The notes: generated by a model from the sequence alone, not told the origin. Counted from the stretch's first letter, positions 34,763-43,368 are shown. The stretch: 64,000 bases of DNA from JABCPE02 sp963516675 (GCA_963516675.1 CAUQBH010000008.1:55736-119735); one strand, 5' to 3'. Numbers and translations are program-made.

Positions 34763-35140
34763 ATGAGTATACCAGCAGAACTAAAGTACACAAAAGACCA
34801 TGAATGGGTAAGAATAGAAGGAAACATCGCTGTGGTGGGAATCACGGATTTCGCACAAGGTGAGTTAGGAGACATTGTTTTCGTAGATATTGACAGCGTG
34901 GGTGATGAACTAAACGCAGGAGATGTTTTCGGGAGTGTAGAGGCTGTGAAGACAGTATCTGACCTATATCTTCCGCTTTCTGGGAAGGTAGTGGAGTTTA
35001 ATGAAGAGCTAGAAAGTGAGCCAGAACTAGTGAATACAGATCCTTATGGAAAGGGCTGGATTATAAAATTAGAAATAGCAGAAGGTGCAGATCAGTCAGA
35101 ACTTCTTTCTGCAGAACAATATAATGAAGTGATTGGATAA
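34763..35140 (+). CDS. gcvH: Glycine cleavage system H protein
   Basis: Lipoyl carrier protein of the glycine cleavage complex, 125 residues, normal length. It begins MSIPAELKYTKDHEWVRIEG and carries the lipoylation site GSVEAVKTVSDLY (Lys near residue 62), followed by the C-terminal GWIIKLE segment. A strong promoter lies upstream. The downstream VanZ-like gene starts within its last codons, so the two are cotranscribed. Confidence 0.96.
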   Translation: MSIPAELKYTKDHEWVRIEGNIAVVGITDFAQGELGDIVFVDIDSVGDELNAGDVFGSVEAVKTVSDLYLPLSGKVVEFNEELESEPELVNTDPYGKGWIIKLEIAEGADQSELLSAEQYNEVIG

Positions 35141-35507
35141 GATTAGTCGCCTATTTAGATACAAGATATTGCCCATTTATTGGGCATTTCTTACTTATAT
35201 GCTTCTTAGGCCTGGTGAGGTTAATAGGGAGAAACATTGGTTTGAGTTTCATAATTTAGATAAGATAGTTCATTTCCTTATTTTTACCATTTTAGGGTTC
35301 TGCTATAGTGTGTCTTTCCCAAAACAAAAAAAATGGCTTTTTGTGGTGGTGATGTTTATTTATGCATTATTTACAGAGGTTGCACAGGGACTTATGAATA
35401 TGGGACGGACAATGGACTTTTATGACCTGCTTGCGGATATGATAGGTGCAGGTTTTGGGTGTTTCCTTTTTTGGCAAATTTTGTCTTATATAGAGAAAAG
35501 GAAATAG
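35133..35507 (+). CDS. VanZ-like family membrane protein
   Basis: A 124-residue VanZ-domain protein with four membrane segments. Recognisable parts are LDKIVHFLIFTILGFCYSVSF (about 42-62) and FTEVAQGLMNMGRTMDFYDLLADMIGAGFG (about 82-111), the signature His and Glu-Gln/Asp residues of VanZ. Function in these bacteria is unknown; the teicoplanin link comes from enterococci. The likely start is TTG at 35133, overlapping gcvH by 8 nt. Confidence 0.85.
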   Translation: MDKISRLFRYKILPIYWAFLTYMLLRPGEVNREKHWFEFHNLDKIVHFLIFTILGFCYSVSFPKQKKWLFVVVMFIYALFTEVAQGLMNMGRTMDFYDLLADMIGAGFGCFLFWQILSYIEKRK

Positions 35508-35548
35508 AGGATGATTTTAGAAATACAGGATAATTCTTTGATTTTTCT

Positions 35549-35556
35549 TACTTTTG
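35549..35556 (+). promoter_or_regulatory. -7 element for the cysteine synthase gene
   Basis: TActTTTG, 27 nt upstream of the ATG at 35584. Confidence 0.5.
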
Positions 35557-35583
35557 CAAAAATTTTCAGAGATAATTTTTTAG

Positions 35584-36609
35584 ATGAATAATGTTTATGA
35601 TAATATTTTAGGTCTTATAGGGAATACTCCCATGGTAAGGCTTAATAAAGTGGTAGAGGACAATCCTGCAAAGGTTTTTGCAAAATTAGAATCTTATAAC
35701 CCAGGGCATTCCGTGAAAGATAGGATAGCTCTGCACATTATAGAAACTGCTGAGAAAAAAGGAATTTTAACCAAAGGAGCTACCATCGTAGAAACTACTT
35801 CTGGGAATACGGGATTTTCGGTGGCGATGATCAGTGCATTACGCGGTTACAAGTGTATTTTGGCGGTAAGTGATAAAACAAAACCAGAGAAAATAGCTTT
35901 CCTAAAATCATTGGGGGCGACTGTTTATGTATGTCCTGCCAGTGTTCCTGCTGATGACCCTCGTTCTTACTATAAAGTAGCCAAAAGAATTACCGCAGAG
36001 ACACCTAATTCGGTGTATATCAATCAGTATTTCAATGAGTTAAATGTAGAAGCGCATTATTTGACTACAGGAAAAGAAATTTGGGAGCAAACGGAAGGAA
36101 AAATTACCCATCTTTTTGGATGTACAGGGACTGGTGGAACGCTCTCTGGTTCAGCTAAATACATCAAAGAACAAAATCCTGATGTGAAAATCATCGGAGT
36201 GGATGCAGACGGCTCTATTCTGAAAACTTACCACGAAACAGGGAAAATCAATAAAGATGAAATCCACTCTTACCAAATAGAAGGTTTGGGGAAAAATTTA
36301 ATTCCAGACACACTTCTTTTTGATAAAATAGATGAATTTGTAAGAGTAAATGATGAGAACAGCGCCTACATGACCCGTGAAATAGCTATAAAAGAGGCTA
36401 TTATGGGAGGCTATACCACAGGTGCTGTGATGCAGGCGTTTAAGCAATATGCTCAAAATCATACCTTTACAAAGGATGATTTGGTGGTGCTTATTTTCCC
36501 AGACCACGGCTCTAAATATATGACCAAAGTGTATAGTGATGAGTGGATGGCGGAAATGGGCTTTACCCATAGTGAAATGGCTAAATATAAAGACGCTATT
36601 ATAATATAA
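35584..36609 (+). CDS. cysK: PLP-dependent cysteine synthase family protein
   Basis: Fold-type II PLP enzyme of 341 residues, related to O-acetylserine sulfhydrylase and cystathionine beta-synthase. The Schiff-base Lys lies in NPGHSVKDRIA (about residue 45), the substrate loop in ETTSGNTGFSVA (about 71-82), and the phosphate-binding glycines in GCTGTGGTLSG (about 181-191). It is longer than typical CysK (about 310) by a C-terminal stretch. It could be cysteine synthase or a cystathionine beta-synthase without a CBS domain. The SPT-like gene follows within 35 nt. Confidence 0.85.
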   Translation: MNNVYDNILGLIGNTPMVRLNKVVEDNPAKVFAKLESYNPGHSVKDRIALHIIETAEKKGILTKGATIVETTSGNTGFSVAMISALRGYKCILAVSDKTKPEKIAFLKSLGATVYVCPASVPADDPRSYYKVAKRITAETPNSVYINQYFNELNVEAHYLTTGKEIWEQTEGKITHLFGCTGTGGTLSGSAKYIKEQNPDVKIIGVDADGSILKTYHETGKINKDEIHSYQIEGLGKNLIPDTLLFDKIDEFVRVNDENSAYMTREIAIKEAIMGGYTTGAVMQAFKQYAQNHTFTKDDLVVLIFPDHGSKYMTKVYSDEWMAEMGFTHSEMAKYKDAIII

Positions 36610-36640
36610 AAATTTGATTACTAATAAATTAGAAAAAATT

Positions 36641-37900
36641 ATGGATATTTTTGAAAGAATTAAACAAAATCCAGGACCATTGGGTCAGTTTGCGGATTAT
36701 GGTGAAGGATATTTTATTTTCCCAAAATTAGAAGGGAAAATCGGGCCAAGAATGAAATTTCAAGGGAAAGAAGTAGTTTTCTGGTCTGCAAATGACTATT
36801 TGGGGCTTTGTAACCACCCAGAGGTTTTGGAAGCAGATGCCAAAGCAGCAGCAGAATACGGAATGTTCTATCCAATGGGAGCCAGAGCGATGTCTGGAGA
36901 GACAGAAGCGCACCTGCAGCTGGAGAGAGAATTGGCTGAGTTTGTGGAGAAAGAAGCGGCTTATTTGCTGAACTTCGGTTATCAAGGGATGGTGTCTATC
37001 ATAGATGCTTTGGTAACGAGAAGAGATGTTATCGTGTATGATGCTGATTCTCACGCATGTATTATTGACGGGGTAAGACTACATTTCGGAACAAGTTTTA
37101 CTTATAAGCACAATGATATGGAGAGTTTGGAGAAAAACCTTGAAAGAGCTACGAAAGTAGCAGAAGAAAACGGCGGAGGAATTTTAGTGATTACTGAGGG
37201 GGTTTTCGGAATGAGAGGTCAGCAGGGTAAATTAAAGGAAATCTGCGATTTGAAAAAGAAATTTAATTTCAGATTGTTGGTGGATGATGCTCATGGTTTC
37301 GGGACATTAGGAGAAAGAGGTGCTGGAGCAGGTGAGGAGCAAGGATGCCAAGACCAAATCGATGTGTATTTCTCTACTTTTGCTAAATCAATGGCTGGTT
37401 TTGGGGCTTTCGTGGCAGGAGATAAGCAGATTGTAAGATACCTTAAATTTAACCTTCGTTCTCAGATTTTTGCTAAATCTTTGACAATGCCGATGGTTAT
37501 CGGAGGATTGAAGAGATTGGAGCTTTTGAGAAGCAGACCAGAAATCAAAGCTAAACTTTGGGAAAATGTTCGCAAATTACAAAACGGACTTAGAGAAAGA
37601 GGATTTAATTTAGGAGAAACGAATACTTGTGTAACGCCTGTATTTATTGAGGGTTCGCCAGTGGAAGCGACACTATTGGTAAAAGACCTGAGAGAGAATT
37701 ACGGAATTTTCACTTCAGTGGTGGTTTATCCTGTAATTCCGAAAGGAAATATCTTGCTAAGGCTGATTCCTACGGCATCTCATACCGATGCGGAAATCAA
37801 TGAAACTCTGGATGCTTTCGCAGCATTGAAAGAAAAACTAGATTCAGGGTTTTATAAAGAACAAGAAAAACAAATGGGCTTGAACTTTATGCCGCTTTAG
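36641..37900 (+). CDS. Serine palmitoyltransferase-like alpha-oxoamine synthase
   Basis: PLP-dependent alpha-oxoamine synthase family, 419 residues from the ATG at 36641 (MDIFERIKQNPG). Motifs: VFWSANDYLGLCNHPEV, DADSHACIIDGVRLH, LLVDDAHGFGTLGERGAG and the Schiff-base Lys in YFSTFAKSMAGFGAF. Sphingolipid-making Bacteroidota carry close relatives that condense serine with an acyl thioester; KBL and BioF are relatives with other substrates. The extra nine residues from an upstream ATG (36614) look spurious. A terminator follows. Confidence 0.85.
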   Translation: MDIFERIKQNPGPLGQFADYGEGYFIFPKLEGKIGPRMKFQGKEVVFWSANDYLGLCNHPEVLEADAKAAAEYGMFYPMGARAMSGETEAHLQLERELAEFVEKEAAYLLNFGYQGMVSIIDALVTRRDVIVYDADSHACIIDGVRLHFGTSFTYKHNDMESLEKNLERATKVAEENGGGILVITEGVFGMRGQQGKLKEICDLKKKFNFRLLVDDAHGFGTLGERGAGAGEEQGCQDQIDVYFSTFAKSMAGFGAFVAGDKQIVRYLKFNLRSQIFAKSLTMPMVIGGLKRLELLRSRPEIKAKLWENVRKLQNGLRERGFNLGETNTCVTPVFIEGSPVEATLLVKDLRENYGIFTSVVVYPVIPKGNILLRLIPTASHTDAEINETLDAFAALKEKLDSGFYKEQEKQMGLNFMPL

Positions 37901-37910
37901 AAATGATTTA

Positions 37911-37948
37911 AAATCCAATATTGAGCAAATCAATGTTGGATTTTTTTA
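37911..37948 (+). terminator. Terminator after the SPT-like gene
   Basis: AAATCCAATATTG / CAATGTTGGATTT hairpin followed by seven T. Its T-tract runs into the -7 element of the next gene. Confidence 0.75.
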
Positions 37949-37954
37949 TTTTTG
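37947..37954 (+). promoter_or_regulatory. -7 element for the TonB-dependent receptor gene
   Basis: TAttTTTG directly after the terminator T-tract, 16 nt upstream of the ATG at 37971. Confidence 0.45.
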
Positions 37955-37970
37955 TAAAAAATATTTTTTG

Positions 37971-40190
37971 ATGAGAAGAATTATTCTATTGGGGCTGTCG
38001 GCTTTTCCTGTTTTGGGATATTCTCAGACGGAAGAAGAGGAACCAAAGGAAAAACAGATAGAAGAGGTGGTTTTTCAGAAAAAAGCCAAATCCACAGACC
38101 TTACCAATGTGCAGATTTCCTCGGAGGAGGTAAAGGAGGCGGCTACGGTTTCGGGGGGAGTGGAAACCCTGCTGAAAACCCTGCCTTCGGTAAATTCAAA
38201 TGCAGAGCTAAGTTCTCAATATATGGTGCGCGGTGGGAATTTTGATGAAAATCTTACCTATATCAATGATGTGGAAATCCTCAGGCCGCTTCTCATCAGA
38301 AACAGCCAGCAGGAGGGGATGAGTATCATCAATCCTGATATGGTCTCTACGGTTAATTTCTCTGCGGGAGGCTTTGAGGCGAAATATGGCGACAAGATGT
38401 CTTCGGTGCTTAATATTTATTATCGCCAGCCGAGGGGTTTTGAACTTTCTGGTGAGGCATCACTCATTGGCGGCAGGCTGACTTTGGGAATGGCTTCCAA
38501 AGACCAAAAACTTTCGGCTCTATTCGGTGCGAGGTACAGAAACACGAATTTGGTTTTAAATACGCTGAACGAAAATACCGATTTTAATCCGAAATATTTT
38601 GATTTTCAGACTTATATAAATTATAAATTTAATCCGAAATGGAATTTGTCCTTTCTGGGCTATTGGATGAATAATATCTATGAAATGCGCCCAAAGGAAA
38701 GGAGTATAGATTTTGGGACTTTGCAAAATCCTATTACGCTGGATGTCTATTATGATGGGAAGGAGGAAGATAAGTATAAAAATATGATGGGAACGGTCTC
38801 GCTGAATTTTATTCCAAATGAAAAATGGGCGTTTTCTTGGGATAATTTCGCTTATCAAAATAGAGAGCGAGAATATTATACCATTTCATCGGCATTTAGA
38901 CTGTTCGTGCCGAACGCTTCTACGGGCTATCATACAGCATCTTATGATATAGGAGGGCAGACAGACCACGCGAGGAATGATGTTTTGCTCAAGACTTTTG
39001 GGTCTCAGTTTAAAGTAAAATTTTCTCCTTCAGTCAATACTAAAATAGAAGTGGGAGCAAAGATAGAATCTGAAAAACTGCAAGATGCTACCAACGAATG
39101 GCGATATGTGTCTTACAGCGGATATAGTTTCCCTATGCAAAATTATCCATTTGGGATTTTAAATTCTGCTCCTTTAAACCTGAATTACAGCATTAACGGA
39201 ATGAACGATGTGAGCGCTACGAGGTTTTCGGCTTTTGCTCAATATTCCAAAAAATTCTTCTGGGGCGGGCATAAAATGTTTGTGAATGCAGGCGCAAGGG
39301 TGCAGAACTGGAGTTTTAATAAAGAATTTCTGTTTTCTCCAAGATTTCAGCTGGCTGTAAAGCCTGACTGGGAGACAGATATGCTGTTTCGTTTCGCGGC
39401 AGGGGTCTATTATCAGGCGCCTTATTATAGAGAAATCAAATCGCTTGATGGAAGCTTGGACAGTTCTATCAAGGCTCAAAAGTCCCTGCATTTTGTGCTT
39501 GCCAATGATTATGAATTTGCATGGAAAGACCGTCCGTTTAAGCTGACTACGGAGCTTTATTATAAGAAAATGAGCAGCTTGATGCCTTATTATATGGACA
39601 ATATGCGCATAAGATATTCAGGGAAAAATAATGCGAAAGGCTATGCGTACGGTGTGGATGCGAGGTTGTTCGGGGAGTTCGTTCCTGGGGTGGATTCTTG
39701 GATTTCTGTGGGATATTCTAGAATTTACGAAAATATTGATAATAAAGGTTTTATCCCTCGCCCTACCGACCAGCGTTTTCGTGTGTCGATGTTTTATCAA
39801 GACTATATGCCCAAATTCCCAAGTATGAGGGTAAATCTTACTTTGGTCTATGCGAGCGGGCTTCCTACGGGAACGCCGATATTATTTAATGCGGATGGCA
39901 CGCCTAATTTTGATACGGCATATCATTTCCAAAAAACATTGACTTCGTATAAGCGTGTAGATATAGGGCTTACCAAGATTTTTATAGATCAGAAAGACCA
40001 TAAGCCAAAGAGTGTTTTTTGGTCTAAATTCAAGGAATTAAGCCTTGGTGTTCAGGTTTTTAATGCATTTAATATTCATAATACCGTTGCCAATCAATGG
40101 ATAAATGACATAGAAACAGGTTATTATTATCCTGTTCCTGTGCGATTGACAGGGCGTTTTTTCAATGCGAAATTAGAGTTTAAATTTTAA
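37971..40190 (+). CDS. TonB-dependent receptor (plug domain protein)
   Basis: Outer-membrane beta-barrel of 739 residues from the ATG at 37971. A signal peptide (about 1-18, cut near GYSQ) is followed by a plug domain at about 60-165 with ATVSGGVETLLKTLPSVNSNAELSSQYMVRGGNFDENLTYINDVEI. The barrel ends in an aromatic C-terminus (AKLEFKF), as needed for BAM recognition. It lacks the long N-terminal carboxypeptidase-like domain of SusC proteins and no SusD partner is adjacent, so a polysaccharide role is not supported. The substrate is unknown. Confidence 0.9.
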   Translation: MRRIILLGLSAFPVLGYSQTEEEEPKEKQIEEVVFQKKAKSTDLTNVQISSEEVKEAATVSGGVETLLKTLPSVNSNAELSSQYMVRGGNFDENLTYINDVEILRPLLIRNSQQEGMSIINPDMVSTVNFSAGGFEAKYGDKMSSVLNIYYRQPRGFELSGEASLIGGRLTLGMASKDQKLSALFGARYRNTNLVLNTLNENTDFNPKYFDFQTYINYKFNPKWNLSFLGYWMNNIYEMRPKERSIDFGTLQNPITLDVYYDGKEEDKYKNMMGTVSLNFIPNEKWAFSWDNFAYQNREREYYTISSAFRLFVPNASTGYHTASYDIGGQTDHARNDVLLKTFGSQFKVKFSPSVNTKIEVGAKIESEKLQDATNEWRYVSYSGYSFPMQNYPFGILNSAPLNLNYSINGMNDVSATRFSAFAQYSKKFFWGGHKMFVNAGARVQNWSFNKEFLFSPRFQLAVKPDWETDMLFRFAAGVYYQAPYYREIKSLDGSLDSSIKAQKSLHFVLANDYEFAWKDRPFKLTTELYYKKMSSLMPYYMDNMRIRYSGKNNAKGYAYGVDARLFGEFVPGVDSWISVGYSRIYENIDNKGFIPRPTDQRFRVSMFYQDYMPKFPSMRVNLTLVYASGLPTGTPILFNADGTPNFDTAYHFQKTLTSYKRVDIGLTKIFIDQKDHKPKSVFWSKFKELSLGVQVFNAFNIHNTVANQWINDIETGYYYPVPVRLTGRFFNAKLEFKF

Positions 40191-40193
40191 TAA

Positions 40194-40225
40194 AAAACCA
40201 CTGAATTAGTTCAGTGGTTTCTTTT
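40194..40225. terminator. Bidirectional terminator between the TonB receptor gene and tyrS
   Basis: AAACCACTGAA / TTCAGTGGTTT perfect stem with a TTAG loop, flanked by A-run and T-run, between two convergent genes. Confidence 0.85.
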
Positions 40226-40245
40226 TGTAGAATAAATATTTTGGG

Positions 40246-41538
40246 TTAAATAACTTTTACTACGAAATAGTTTTTCTTTCCTTTTTGAAGAAGAAGGAAT
40301 TTCCCATTGATGAGGTTTTCTTCGCTCGTGATGAAGCTTTCATTTACTTTGGTTTTGTTCACCGAGATAGAATTTCCTGCAAGTTCTCTCTTGGCTTCGC
40401 CTTTTGAGGAGAGGAAACCTGTTTTCTCTGAAAGCAGACTCACGATATCCGCACCGATGATTTCCTGTTTGCTGACTTCTTTTTGTGGAACGCCGTCAAA
40501 AACTTCAAGGAAAGTCTGTTCATCGAGCTTTTGTAAGTCATCCGAAGTAGAATTTCCGAAAAGAATTTTTGAAGCTTGAATAGCCTTGTCCAATTCTGTT
40601 TTTCCGTGAACCAAAATAGTAAGTTCTTCGGCTAATTTGTTTTGTAAAATTCTTAAATGCGGCGCCTCACTATGCTGAGCTGTCAGCTGTTCAATTTCTT
40701 CTTTTGGAAGCATTGTGAAAATCTTGATATATCGCTCTGCATCGGCATCAGAAGTGTTGATCCAGTATTGATAGAATTTGTAAGGCGAAGTTTTTTCTGG
40801 GTCAAGCCATACATTTCCACCTTCGGATTTTCCAAATTTAGTTCCATCAGCTTTCGTGATGAGCGGGCAGGTCATCGCGTATGCCTTACCACCTGAGATA
40901 CGCCTAATCATCTCGGTTCCTGTGGTGATATTCCCCCATTGGTCAGAGCCACCCATCTGGAGCGTACAGTTTTTTTCTTTGTAGAGATGGAGGAAATCAT
41001 AGCCTTGAATCAATTGATAAGAAAACTCGGTGAAGGACATCCCATCGGTGTTTTCATTCGGGTCAAATCGTTTCTTCACGGAGTCTTTTGCCATCATATA
41101 ATTTACGGTAATGTGCTTACCCACATCGCGAATGAAAGACAGAAATGAGAAGCCTTTCATCCAATCATAATTATTGACAAGCTCGGCAGCATTAGGAGCA
41201 TCACTATCAAAATCGAGGAACTTTGAGAGTTGTTTTTTAATCCCTGTAATGTATTGTGCAAGCATTTCCTCTGTAAGGAGGTTTCTCTCTGCCGACTTTC
41301 CGGAAGGGTCGCCAATCATCCCCGTAGCACCTCCCACAAGGGCATACGGCTTATGTCCGCAGTTCTGGAAGTGTTTTAGTATCATTATCCCAACCAAATG
41401 CCCGATATGCAATGAATCCGCAGTAGGGTCAAATCCGATATACGCCGAACGAAGCCCTTCCATAAGATGTTCCTCAGTTTCAGGCATTATATCCTGAATC
41501 ATACCACGCCAACGCAGTTCTTCTACGAAATTTTTCAT
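40246..41538 (-). CDS. tyrS: Tyrosyl-tRNA synthetase
   Basis: Class I aminoacyl-tRNA synthetase, 430 residues, normal for the TyrRS1 type. HIGH motif: PTADSLHIGHLVG (about 34-46). Signature-2 motif: GTKFGKSEGG (a KMSKS variant, about 231-240). Tyrosine pocket residues include YDFLHLYKEKNCTLQMGGSDQWGN. A C-terminal S4 domain (about 350-430) binds tRNA. Upstream on the same strand are an 11-codon ORF and a terminator hairpin that may form an attenuator. Confidence 0.97.
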   Translation of the reverse strand: MKNFVEELRWRGMIQDIMPETEEHLMEGLRSAYIGFDPTADSLHIGHLVGIMILKHFQNCGHKPYALVGGATGMIGDPSGKSAERNLLTEEMLAQYITGIKKQLSKFLDFDSDAPNAAELVNNYDWMKGFSFLSFIRDVGKHITVNYMMAKDSVKKRFDPNENTDGMSFTEFSYQLIQGYDFLHLYKEKNCTLQMGGSDQWGNITTGTEMIRRISGGKAYAMTCPLITKADGTKFGKSEGGNVWLDPEKTSPYKFYQYWINTSDADAERYIKIFTMLPKEEIEQLTAQHSEAPHLRILQNKLAEELTILVHGKTELDKAIQASKILFGNSTSDDLQKLDEQTFLEVFDGVPQKEVSKQEIIGADIVSLLSEKTGFLSSKGEAKRELAGNSISVNKTKVNESFITSEENLINGKFLLLQKGKKNYFVVKVI

Positions 41539-41600
41539 TTTTAATGAAATTTAAAAATTAGTAATAAATATTCGGAAATTAGTTTTTTCAGCTTTAAAAA

Positions 41601-41629
41601 TAAAAATTCACTCGGATGAAAATCCGAGT
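41601..41629 (-). terminator. Terminator-like hairpin in the tyrS leader
   Basis: ACTCGGAT / ATCCGAGT, an 8-bp perfect stem with a tetraloop (41610-41629). On the minus strand it is followed by GAATTTTTATTTTT. It lies 72 nt upstream of the tyrS start and directly after the stop codon of the 11-codon leader ORF, so it could act as an attenuator. Confidence 0.6.
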
Positions 41630-41664
41630 TACTCATGTTCTTCTATGATGTGTTTTAAACTCAT
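41629..41664 (-). CDS. Putative leader peptide upstream of tyrS
   Basis: An 11-codon ORF reading MSLKHIIEEHE, then TAA. It lies about 20 nt downstream of a TAccTTTG promoter element, with an A-rich stretch before the ATG as is usual in Bacteroidota. Its stop codon touches the first base of an intrinsic-terminator stem upstream of tyrS. It contains no Tyr codon, so it does not look like a classical Tyr-sensing leader; a role in ribosome-mediated read-through is inferred from layout alone. Confidence 0.4.
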   Translation of the reverse strand: MSLKHIIEEHE

Positions 41665-41684
41665 TTTTTAATCTGAAAACAGCA

Positions 41685-41692
41685 CAAAGGTA
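41685..41692 (-). promoter_or_regulatory. -7 element upstream of the tyrS leader
   Basis: TAccTTTG on the minus strand. A start just downstream would give a ~140-nt leader carrying the small ORF and the hairpin before tyrS. No good -33 element was seen. Confidence 0.5.
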
Positions 41693-41767
41693 AAGAAAAT
41701 ATTTATTTTATTAGAAATATTGTTCAAAAGTTTTTCGGAATCAAGGCAAAATAATGAATATAAATCT

Positions 41768-41775
41768 TATTTTTG
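41768..41775 (+). promoter_or_regulatory. -7 element for luxS
   Basis: TAttTTTG, 18 nt upstream of the ATG at 41794. An alternative TTG start at 41773 lies inside this element and is rejected. Confidence 0.55.
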
Positions 41776-41793
41776 TTGTCTAAAATCAATTTT

Positions 41794-42270
41794 ATGGAAA
41801 GAATAGCAAGTTTTACCGTAGATCATCTGAAAATGCAGAGAGGAATTTTCGTTTCTCGTAAAGATCATGTCGGAAATGAAGTGCTTACTTCGTTTGATAT
41901 CAGAATGAAAAGACCATACAAAGAGCCTGTTTTGGGGATTGCAGAAATACACACGATGGAGCATCTGGCGGCTACATGGCTCAGAAACAGTGACTGGAAA
42001 GATAAAGTTATCTACTGGGGACCGATGGGCTGTATGACAGGTAATTACCTTATTTTGGCTGGAGATTATGAGTCAAAGGATATTGTAGAGCTGATGACCA
42101 GAATGTTTAAATTCATCAGTGAGTTTGAGGGCGATATCCCTGGCGCATCTGAGGTGGAGTGCGGAAATGTCTACTGCAACAACCTTCTGATGGCAAGATA
42201 CGAAGCAAAAAAATACTTGGAAGAGGTGCTTCTTAACTTAAAAGATGAAAATCTAAACTATCCGCAGTAA
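41794..42270 (+). CDS. luxS: S-ribosylhomocysteine lyase
   Basis: Cleaves S-ribosylhomocysteine to homocysteine and DPD, the precursor of autoinducer-2. The 158-residue protein starts MERIASFTVDHLKMQRG. The metal-binding HTMEHLAATW motif (His near 53 and 57) and the catalytic Cys in WGPMGCMTG (about residue 82) are intact, as is the C-terminal Cys-rich ECGNVYCNN. It belongs to the activated methyl cycle; the partner Pfs/MTAN nucleosidase is not in this window. A terminator follows. Confidence 0.96.
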   Translation: MERIASFTVDHLKMQRGIFVSRKDHVGNEVLTSFDIRMKRPYKEPVLGIAEIHTMEHLAATWLRNSDWKDKVIYWGPMGCMTGNYLILAGDYESKDIVELMTRMFKFISEFEGDIPGASEVECGNVYCNNLLMARYEAKKYLEEVLLNLKDENLNYPQ

Positions 42271-42299
42271 TGTGTTGTTTCAGAGATAGTTGTAATTTA

Positions 42300-42340
42300 A
42301 AAATGGTATTTTCTTTTATGAAAATACCATTTTGTTTTTT
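42300..42340. terminator. Bidirectional terminator between luxS and the WG-repeat gene
   Basis: AAAATGGTATTTTC / GAAAATACCATTTT stem (42300-42334) with T-run on the right and A-run on the left, between convergent genes. Confidence 0.8.
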
Positions 42341-43296
42341 TAAGGAGAAATAAGCTTTAAATCTATACTTTTCCAATATTTTTTTGGCAGGAGTATGGTT
42401 TTAGAGTGGACATCAGTGTAGAAAAAGAGATACATATTATCATCATTGTTCCACAGTGTTACGCTGTTTTCATAGCGGGAATTGGAAATGCTAAAACCTG
42501 TTCTTTTGAATTGAAAAAACGGAATAGATTCTTCTTTGGAATAATGAATGTTGTATATGGCATAGTCGCCATTTCTTTTTGGAAAAATAAAAGGATAGTT
42601 TGCTGCAGAAGCGGCAGCGCCTACAATTGACTCATTTGGGTCTGTAATGCTGATATTTAGCTTTTCTAAATATTCTTTCAGATTATCAAATCCTTTGAAA
42701 ATAGTATTCGTAGAGGCGATTTTATTCAGATTGTCATCTAGAAAAAGTGTAGAATTTTTCTCACTGATGATATAGACTCTGTTCCCTTGCTTTGTTGGAT
42801 AGCTTTCGATTTCCTCTGGAGCGAGGATTTTTTTCTTTATTTCAAAATCTTTTTTAGAAATGAAATCAATCGTTTTTTTACTCGTAAAACCAGTCAGATA
42901 ATCTCCTTCATCTCTGACTTTGATGTATTTTTTTGGAAGTTTTATTCTGCTGTCCAAATCCAGATTATTCAGAAGAAAGCCATTTCCGCTGGAATGAGCA
43001 TACATATAATCTTTTTTATCAATGCTAATGAGATAAGTATCAATGAGATAGTCTATTTTTTCCATTTTCCCAGTCTGTTTATTTGTGATTACAGCGCCTT
43101 TGTTTCCATTTAGAACGATGAAAGGCGACTCATTATCAATCAAACGAGATACCCATTGGTAGGATGGCGGCAGGGTTTCGTTTCCATCTTTATCCACGAT
43201 GCCGTATTGGTTATTCCACCCAAATTCATAGTAATTCTGCTGTGCATTTGCGGTCAATGCAAATAGCGAAAGAATAAGAAATAAAAAAGTTTTCAT
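42340..43296 (-). CDS. Exported WG-repeat-like protein
   Basis: A 318-residue exported protein with a signal peptide ending about TANAQQ (residue 19). The mature N-terminus shows YYEFGWNNQYGIVDKDGNETLPPSYQWVSRL, a typical WG repeat (xxGIVDxxGxxxxPxxY), and weaker copies follow. WG-repeat proteins are common in Bacteroidota but of unknown function. It has its own -7 element. No neighbours on the same strand suggest a pathway. Confidence 0.75.
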   Translation of the reverse strand: MKTFLFLILSLFALTANAQQNYYEFGWNNQYGIVDKDGNETLPPSYQWVSRLIDNESPFIVLNGNKGAVITNKQTGKMEKIDYLIDTYLISIDKKDYMYAHSSGNGFLLNNLDLDSRIKLPKKYIKVRDEGDYLTGFTSKKTIDFISKKDFEIKKKILAPEEIESYPTKQGNRVYIISEKNSTLFLDDNLNKIASTNTIFKGFDNLKEYLEKLNISITDPNESIVGAAASAANYPFIFPKRNGDYAIYNIHYSKEESIPFFQFKRTGFSISNSRYENSVTLWNNDDNMYLFFYTDVHSKTILLPKKYWKSIDLKLISP

Positions 43297-43318
43297 AATG
43301 AAGAGAATTTTATAAAGG

Positions 43319-43326
43319 CAAATTTA
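43319..43326 (-). promoter_or_regulatory. -7 element for the WG-repeat gene
   Basis: TAaaTTTG on the minus strand, 22 nt upstream of the ATG. Confidence 0.45.
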
Positions 43327-43360
43327 TTAAATAAATCCGATTTATAAGGTTTATTTTTTT

Positions 43361-43368
43361 TACTTTTG
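43361..43368 (+). promoter_or_regulatory. -7 element for hisS
   Basis: TActTTTG, 25 nt upstream of the hisS ATG. Confidence 0.5.

Noticed and set aside
37968..37970. TTG start for the TonB-dependent receptor
   Set aside because: The ATG directly after it is the natural start.
37971..40190. SusC-type polysaccharide utilisation system
   Set aside because: No N-terminal CarboxypepD_reg-like domain and no SusD-like gene nearby.
41601..41692. T-box riboswitch upstream of tyrS
   Set aside because: The leader is too short and no specifier loop or T-box sequence is visible; T-boxes are also not expected in Bacteroidota.
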